Positions 56,301-64,000 of a stretch of DNA of 64,000 nucleotides are shown here, in pieces. Positions within the stretch are counted from its first letter, which is position 1. Each line of letters begins with the position of its first letter. The notes below the pieces were generated by a model that was given only the letters and a program-made list of their open reading frames with translations, was not told where the DNA came from and made no database searches. The DNA is from Edolisoma coerulescens (Eukaryota > Chordata > Aves > Passeriformes > Campephagidae), in contig VWZW01007674.1 of NCBI GenBank assembly GCA_013397115.1, forward strand, positions 62,001-126,000. Reading direction: 5' to 3'. The translations under genes were made by a program, and so were the position numbers.

Positions 56301-59300
56301 TACATCAAAGATTTCCTTTCAAATTCACGTGATTTGAAAGGCAGAGTTTCTCCTGACTATGCAAGTTAGCAGAGAAAGTGGCTGTATTTTATCAAATTCA
56401 GCTGCACCTTTCTTGCTGAAGCATGTTTAAAAGCCAACGGATCTATTTTTGTGATTCATTGCAGTCCATTCTGCTGCTGTTCAGCTGAAGGAAGCTATTT
56501 TTGTAATTTTGCTATTTTGTAGCAAATTTACCAATTTAGTTAGTAGTGAAAAAGTTCCAGGCATCTGTGATGAAGGTTGATAAATTCAGAAGAAATCTGT
56601 TCCTCTACTAAAGGGAGTGAGCTGGCCTGGGAGACACTTGCACAGAGCTCTGAACTAGCGTCGCAAAAAACAAAAGCTCTGCTTTGAAGAAACAGAAGTA
56701 CAAGGACTGTCTTTTGCATATGCTGAGGCATTTGCATGTAACTTATTTGGTATTGTATTAATCAACCTATTGTATGTATTATGAGACAGATCTTGAAATG
56801 GGTCTCAAAACAGTCTGTGGGTTTTAGCAAGTTCAAAGAAAAAGAAACAGGGCCACACTGAAAAATGTCTAAGAGTATCCCTTCTGGCTGCTAGAGGGAC
56901 ATGAAACTTTTTATTTAAAAATAAATAGGAAATCTGCCTCTCATCAAATTTAACTATGGTGACCATTAGAGCAAAACCTAACCAGCATCCTCATGGCAGT
57001 TATTCTGTCTCCCTTGTGGGCTGAACAACTATGTCCCCCTTCCCAGAAGGACACCAGTTACATCACAGTTCTCAAGCCCAAGAGCAAGCAACTTAATATC
57101 ATTATATTTATCAAATAAGAAACCTTCCTTCTAGAGTTGTTAAAAGACTGGAGAACAGGGGTGAAAATATGTGGATAGGTTCACCTTTTGAGATGATGTG
57201 ATCTACAGTGCTTCAGAGATCCCAGTGACTGAGGATAGCTGTGCCCTCCAATTCTCTCCACAGCCAGTAGGTTAGAGTCATGCCAGGACTTCCACAGGTA
57301 AGGGAATACAGCTTGGAAGATTGCCCTAAGGATGGTGATAACTGCGCCCTGCTGAGATGGTGGCCTTGCTCTCGGATGGGCTAGCTCAGGGTGCAGAGGT
57401 GGGGCTGCAGCCTGGGGCACACCAGCAGCACTGGATGGCAGTGTTACACAAGTTCAACCAGCCTCCTTTACGTTTAGGAATAAAGGCAAAAAGCATGCCA
57501 TGCCTGTGACTGGAAATGTGTGGGGTTGGGAGGGGCCGTCTGTAAGTCCTATTGGGATGTACTTGACCAGATTCCCTTCATTTCCTTCTCCTATCCTGTC
57601 TCTGTTCTTTGGGGACTACTTTCCCATGCTTTCTTTTCTCCCAGCTCTCTTTCTCTTTTTCTTAGTGTGTACTGAAGTGTTTCCCATGCCTCTTCTGAGC
57701 TGGCCAGGTACTGAAAAGGTCAGAGATAAACAGCAAAGCTTTGCTAATGCAAAAGCAATATATAAAACCCAACAATCATAAACCTAACAAAACCCAATGT
57801 CTTTTCCTCCTTCCAGTTCTTTATCTTTAGGCAGAAATGACCGGGAGGGGCAGAGTGCCTTGACACTAGCCCAGTAAATGTGCATTTAACATTAAGCCTG
57901 CTGGAACCAAATATACTGCAGGGAAAAAACAGAATTTGTGCAGCCGACAGTTTACTCCTGTTATGGAGTTTGCTTGTCACTGCTAATAGCTCAGGGTAGT
58001 GATTCCAGGGATGATTCTAAGCCAGAGCAGTGTGCATGTAATCCCAGTGCTGATAGACACACCAGCACTGTCCCTCCAGAGACGTGTGGAACATTCCTCT
58101 GGCAGGGAGATGGCAAGGCCGTAAAAGCTGCTGAATAAGTATCATTGTGGCTTTGTTCCACCCGCTTGGATCCTGAGCTGGGATTTTTGTTCAGTTTTTC
58201 ATCTCATTTATCAGTGTAATACCTGGGTCACCCTTTCATACAGCAAATATAATTACAGTGCAGTTACACTGTGTGACTCTGTTTCATGATACCTATAATT
58301 ACGGTTCATTCATGTAGCTAGGAGGTTAGTTAATTCAGTGAACGTATTACTTATCAGTCTGCTTTCTAAGTTACTATCTCACATTTTAATTGCAACTGTA
58401 TTTTTTGTACATACATCTGAGGGTTCACCATGTGACAGTCATTTGTATGAGGTTAAACTTCTGATTTTCAGCCTGTTTGCAGGTACATGGGGGTTTTTTT
58501 TGTGTGGCAGTAGTATGTCAGGTCAAAAAAAAAAAAAAAGTTGAATCAATATCCAGACTGGTAAGGCCCACTTATCAGTCCTACCTGAAATTCATGCCCA
58601 GCTGAAACATGAGTGGAATGAAGAGCTTAAGAAGGGCAGTGGGGTTGACTCTTAGTTTTATGAGCCTCTCTGTTTCATGTGCACTGCTCTAGAGGTGATC
58701 CAGAGCTGCCTACATTTCAAATGATTGGCAAGGATCGTGACACATGGCAAATCCTTGGGACTGGGAGAAAAGCCATGAAGAACACTGCTGTTCCTCTTCC
58801 TGCCCATTCCATACAGCTCAGGTATTCTTCGGAATATTCTTCTGCTGGATTTAATAGGGCTTGGCTTCCACTCATGGATTATGGCTTTGCATTTGCAGTG
58901 GTGAGATTAGTTTGATGGTAATTTTTTTGTTTGTTTTAAATGAAAAAGGTTTGGCCACTTGAGTAGCTTATGAGATCAATCACACTTCAAAGGCTTCTCA
59001 GGCTGGAGTCTTGCAGCCATTTGATGTTAGAAGGTGGCAGGAGGCAGCTCCCTGCATCCTTGCTTCCCCTCTTCTCCTGACTTTGTTCTTTATCCTCAGA
59101 TAAAGTTGCTGGCAGAACCAGCAGCAGCATCTCAGACAGCAGAGAAGATCTGCCATACATTGATACAGAGCTTCCTCAGCTAGCCTGGAGCCACTGCAGC
59201 ATGGCCATGCCAATGAACCTCTTCCTCTATGCTTTTCATCTGCTTCACTACCTCCCCCCAGGCCAGGACTTCCTCCCAAAGGACCTCACTCTCCCCTTGC

Positions 59301-62300
59301 TTTGCTACTCTGTCTTCTCTCCCCTTATCCCCTGTCCCTCTTTGCTTCCCTCAGTTCTCTGAGCTGGGTGTCCAGCACAGATCAGAGGGAAGGGGTGGCT
59401 GTGCAAATCTCCTGCACAGCTGGCACGGGAGCCATCAGAAGTTGGTTACATCTGTTCTGTCTCAGACCGCTCAATTCCTTTTCTCTTGGATGCCTATAAA
59501 TTTTTCAGGCAAAGAAAAAGTATTTTTCTCCTAGGGAATTAGATTTCAAACCCAGAGACAAACTGACTCTGCACAATGCAGGAAATTGTCAATCGGTTTC
59601 TATATCTTTTGCATCTGTGACTGCAGGATTTTCAGAGGATCAGTCTTGCAGCACAGAGGCACTCACATCTTTTTAAAAGCATTGGGAACTCATCCCCTAA
59701 ATCTCTCAGGACTCTAGGACCCTGTCTGAAACTTTGGGATGGCAGGTGCTGTGAAAGGACAGGGGGATTACGAACCACTCCAGTTTTTCATGCCAAAAGG
59801 CTTGGTCTTAAATCTTGCCTTTCCACTTCATGAGTGCCAGCTGCTTTCTGGGAGGTTGCCCGGGGGTGGAGGAAGGAGGAAGGGGCCAGTGATGGGAGTT
59901 GTGCCTTAGCTAGTTTGTAAATTGTCTTTGTACGTGAGTGAAAATTAAAATAATTATATATCTTATAAAAAGAGGCTGTTTGTGTGCTCATGCTGTTTAT
60001 ATGTATGTAGAAGGAAATTGCAGGCTACTGCCTGCCAAGTATATCCCTAGAAATATTTTTGAAACTGTCATCCATAGGCATTGCATACCAGAGGCTGTTT
60101 AATCTCTTTCCCACTTTCTTTCTCTCTCCAAACCCCCATCTCTCACTCTCTGGCCCAGTTTTTGAGCAAAAATAATTTGGCTGTTTATTGCAGTGTAAAG
60201 ACTTAGTGTATCACTATACTGGTCCCATTTCGTGTCACCACTAGTCCAGCTGACCTATGGATCTCCAGCATTGTAAGGCAGATGGATTTTTGTAACGGCT
60301 ATGCTTATTCTATAGCCATCATTTGACCTTATTCATGATTTGCATTCAAAAGACATGGGGAAAAGAAACACAGAAAGAAACCTAGAGAGGAATGTGTAAG
60401 GCAACTGGGTCAGTACCAATCCCTTACATCCATGTCCTGCAGCTTGCAGAGCCTCTGTTCATTATTACCAAGAACAGAAAACTTGAGATCACCCAGACAT
60501 CTTGATATTCACCACAGTGAAAACAACTAGAAACTACAACGCCGAACTGTCAGGCTATACTGTGGGGAAAAGTAAAGGTGATACCTTGGAAAGCAAACAC
60601 AACCCTCTTCAATAAGCACAGATCAGTCACTTCCTGTAAAACACAACTTAGAGCATATTACTTATATTTGAAGGTAATGAAAACATGAAGTGTGATTCTA
60701 AACTGGAAGCAGGCATAGATCAATTCATTGCAAAGGTAGAATATAGAAATAGAGCATCTGGCCTGCAGTGTTGGTATTGTGATATGTTACCATGAAATCT
60801 CAACAGAGAAAGAAATATTAGCAGAAGTAGAGCTTTTTATGACATCACACATTGTGCATTGTGACTTCAGTTTAAGAAAAAAAAGGAAAGGCAGCTCTAT
60901 GCACATTCTTCCTTGCACATTTCCATCTCTTACTTGAGACAGATAGTCCAACAGCTATTGAATTTTTTCCTGTTTTTCTGTGATTCAGTGCTTCAGTTGT
61001 TACTATTAGTAACTTGGATTCCTGGAGACAACAGAATCCCCAAACACAGAGCAAGAACTGCTACACCTTATGCTGTCTATGACATATAAATTGTGCAATG
61101 TACAGTTAAAAGCACAATCCATCTGTATTTTGGAATCATGGGGGATTTTCTATGGAATAAAATGGATATACCAAGTCAGTCTGAATGGGATGAAAACTAC
61201 TTAAAGAAGAGAGAGACTTAGACATTCCTACTTCTAATTGTGCTATTTTTAATACTTCATCAAAATTCATTTCTTATTCCATCTGAATTAATTTGTCCGT
61301 CTTTTGTTCTTTCTTTTTTAAATTGCAATTAATGTATTGGCAACTTCTGAATTTCTAGGTGAAGCTAATAGCTGTGAATCTTGGATTCATAATTGGTTAC
61401 AATGCACAGAGGCAAAAAACTTAATGGTCTTTCTGAGGAACTGATTAATTTCCTCTCAAGAGTGGATATATAAACATTAATTATGTTCTGAAGGGCTTTA
61501 GTCATTAAAACCAAATTAGAAGAAAATACAGGACTATTTAAACTACCAGTTCTGCTTTTAACAGAGATGGCCAAAACCACTGGTGACCCCAGTGGTCCAC
61601 ACAGTAGTGTTTGGCACCAAGCCCACGTTGCATAAGTTTGACATTTAAACAGTTGCTCAGCACATCCTCCATACAAAACTCTATCACCAGGCTAAGGGGA
61701 TTTTGGTCAGCGACACTTATTTACCTTTCTCTCTACAGTTCCAGTTTTGGAGAGATGTCATCTCCAATATTGTTGTTCAATGTTGTGCCTGTTAGAGCAG
61801 TTTTTATCACTATTATTAAGTATTTAATGAGCGCTTGCATCATGACTGTTGCAGGCCTTGAATAGGACAAGACAGTAGACAGAGCATGTACCTACATGTA
61901 TCTGCATTGCAGGGACTGGGTTTGGAGAGGTGTGGTGCTAGGTCTACCTGCTGTGCCTGGGAAGGGCCCAGTTTCACAGGGCCAAGGCACTGTGAGTATG
62001 ATGAGACCCTGCAGCTCTGACCAGTAGCAACAGCTGAGGGCAAAGGCTTTTCCCTGGAGCATGGAGGTTTACATCTTTGCACAAATCAAAATCAGTAGTT
62101 ACCAGCCATAACAATTGCCGGTACTTGTGTCTTCCTTTCCTGAATGAAAATCAAACAAACCCAGTCCTTGAGGCACTCCTCTGGTGCAAACATTTCGAGT
62201 AAATTTTAAAACTTCAGTTATTTCTTGTTGGGGTTAATGAACCTTCATTTGGGCAAGGTGGCACATATCAGGACAGTCATCAGCTTGTATTTCCCAGCCC

Positions 62301-64000
62301 ATGCTGCTTCAGCTGAATGCCACAGTGGAATCTCACCTGCTGCTGTTGCTGCTGCATTTCATTTGGGCCATAAGTCTGTTCTCTCCTTGGACCAGAGTTG
62401 AGCTAAGATGCTCCTTTTTTAATCAGGTCATCTTAAAATATTCCTGGTTGCCTACGTTTTCTCCTCTTGCTCTGTTTTAAGGTGCATTCTTGCACTTCAA
62501 GAAGATGGAGATATATTCCAGATGAATGATGTCTGTGAGATAAGAATACAGCCATTTCTCATCCTTAGTTTACTATGACAACGCACTGTTGATACATCTT
62601 CTTCAGCAAGCAGAAAAACAATTTCAGTTTCTTTCAGCTCAATGTTTTGCAAAATGTCAAAGCAGCATTGAATCAGAGCAAGAATAAGGCTGATGGCAGG
62701 TTCTCAGCCTGCCTTCTGGATGGGTGTATGGTGAGACAGGTTTGCTAGCTCCTTTGAGAACTGGAACCTTAAGAAATGATTCTCTGATCTTTTAGGTTCT
62801 ACTGCTTCTCCCTGAGAACCTATTTTTTGATATGTTGTCCAAGAATGATCAGAACAGAATACATGTGTATTCCAGTTTTTAGTTTCTCTAGATGAGTGGT
62901 AAGAAAGACAGCGACATAATGTCTAATATATGCTATGTTTAATTAATCCCCAAATAAATTCAAGGAAAAGATAACAGTCTGTCCCTATAAGTAATAAAGC
63001 ATGTTAAAAAATGGAACTTTATTTCTGATGGTTTTATATTTACCCTTTTTGGATGGGATTCAGGGGGCTCCAAGGGAAAAGGAGTGATAGGGTTTTCTTC
63101 TGCCCAGCTACTTGAAGTGCTAAGGAAATATTCCCACACATTATGAAAAAAAAGCATGAAAAGTTCTTTTGAAAATTTATTTCTTCACAAATCTAGCACA
63201 GTGTGGGACACTGAAGTTTTATTATAAGATATCTTTCTGTGACATTACAAATCAGAATGCTCACCTAATCATATCGAGAAAACTTATTCTCCTGTTGATA
63301 TATAAAGAAGGGAAATAGTTTCAGAAATAGTTAATTGCAGCTTTTCTGGGAGTGGTTGCATTTATTCATCCCCAAAATGTTTAATGGGGAGGATGACAGT
63401 GTTTTTCTGCCATTAGCAATCATTTAACCCCTTTCTCTTTAGACACAAGGAGTCTTATGCTGGTTTGAAGTATTCAGGCCACAGAGATTTGGTTCCAATA
63501 GTGGAAGGCTCATACCAACAGCCAAACGCTTGCATGTTGCTTTTTGGCAGGCGGAGCTGCTGATGTCCTCAATTAGGTCAGGAAATGTGTGGGGTTTGCC
63601 AGTCTCTGCAAGGTAAGTGCAATTTTGGCCAATGTCCCAGGGCTGTGGCATCTCTGGAGGAGCTGCAGCACAGCAAAAAGGGGATGTGGCACTGCTGCTC
63701 CTGGCTCTGAAGTCCCGTTTTCATGTGGCCCCATCTTAGCTGCTCCCAGGCTTCTCCCCGTATCTGGCAGAGAAAAACTCCCTCTGGGGCTGGGAAGCCA
63801 GAGGTTGGGAACCAGAAAGAAAATCACATTCTGAAAGATTTTTGGAATATTAACTAGCAGAAAACACAGCCACTGCCCCAGGGAGGGTGAAGAATACAGC
63901 TGCCACTGGAAAAACGCCTCGTCTTCTCCCAGGATGCAGCCCTCAGTTCTGGCTACCCATCAAAGTATATCCATGAAACATAGAATGCCTTCAAAACAGG
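50355..64000. other. Intergenic sequence to the right edge, no gene recognised
   Basis: About 13.6 kb of moderately AT-rich DNA with stops in all frames and open frames below 130 codons. A purine-rich run lies at 50715-50750 and a 15-base A-run at 58525-58539. A short stretch at about 53313-53375 (CTTAGGTGCC and TTTAGGTGCCTAATTAG) recalls TTAGGTGCCTAA-type ancient repeats of reptiles and birds, but I cannot assign it. No RGS6 exon or other known gene was found. Confidence 0.5.
58525..58539 (+). repeat. A15 homopolymer
   Basis: Fifteen consecutive A bases. No retroposed gene or SINE body was recognised upstream, so it is probably a simple repeat. Confidence 0.8.

Noticed and set aside
58440..58539. 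Possible retroposed element ending in A15
   Set aside because: No SINE or processed-gene body and no target-site duplication could be recognised upstream of the A-run.
27171..64000. Search for exons of RGS6, the next gene in mammals
   Set aside because: No stretch resembling the RGS6 N-terminal or DEP-domain exons was seen in any frame.
1..64000. Prokaryotic-type systems (CRISPR, operons, phage, toxin-antitoxin) and endogenous virus
   Set aside because: There are no spaced direct repeats, no dense open frames and no recognisable viral gene. Exon-intron structure and composition fit a vertebrate chromosome.

Overview
The window looks like vertebrate nuclear DNA and most probably comes from a bird. 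Protein-coding information sits in short exons with GT/AG borders and introns of 0.5-5.8 kb. Recognisable interspersed repeats are few. The one repeat I can assign with fair confidence is an old, degraded CR1-like LINE fragment near 29.8-30.0 kb. No bacterial-type operon, CRISPR array, tRNA or rRNA was seen.

The left 25 kb holds the 3' end of one plus-strand gene, recognised from its protein as SIPA1L1 (SPAR), a postsynaptic Rap GTPase-activating protein. Ten coding exons were placed at base resolution: 2420-2544, 5244-5362, 7700-8139, 13954-14193, 15264-15429, 18045-18288, 21268-21414, 23643-23757, 24244-24325 and 25079-25222. Every junction keeps the reading frame. Together they encode about 606 residues ending in TGA at 25220-25222. 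The RapGAP and PDZ domains lie upstream of the window. What is here is the Ser/Thr-rich regulatory tail (with a DSGIDT phosphodegron and a poly-Ser run), the conserved SPAR C-terminal region and the terminal coiled coil. Two plausible poly(A) signals (25451 and 27147) suggest a short (about 0.25 kb) and a long (about 1.9 kb) 3' UTR.

From about 27.2 kb to the right edge I find no gene I can support. The one region that stands out is a small CpG-rich block at 37.56-37.96 kb. It has a GC box, a near-consensus CTCF core on the minus strand, two good plus-strand splice donors, and three AATAAA hexamers within 300 bp downstream. It is a candidate promoter or insulator for an unannotated transcript. 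The longest open frame of the window (306 codons, minus strand) overlaps it but resembles nothing I know. Other structure is minor: an isolated exon-like segment at 35273-35433, short tandem duplications, a 43-bp tandem repeat, a TA/TG microsatellite and two perfect inverted repeats.

I see no new multi-gene system. The observations most worth following are the CpG/CTCF block, an apparent second DSGxxT motif in the SIPA1L1 tail, and the apparent lack of a mini-exon known from mammalian SIPA1L1.
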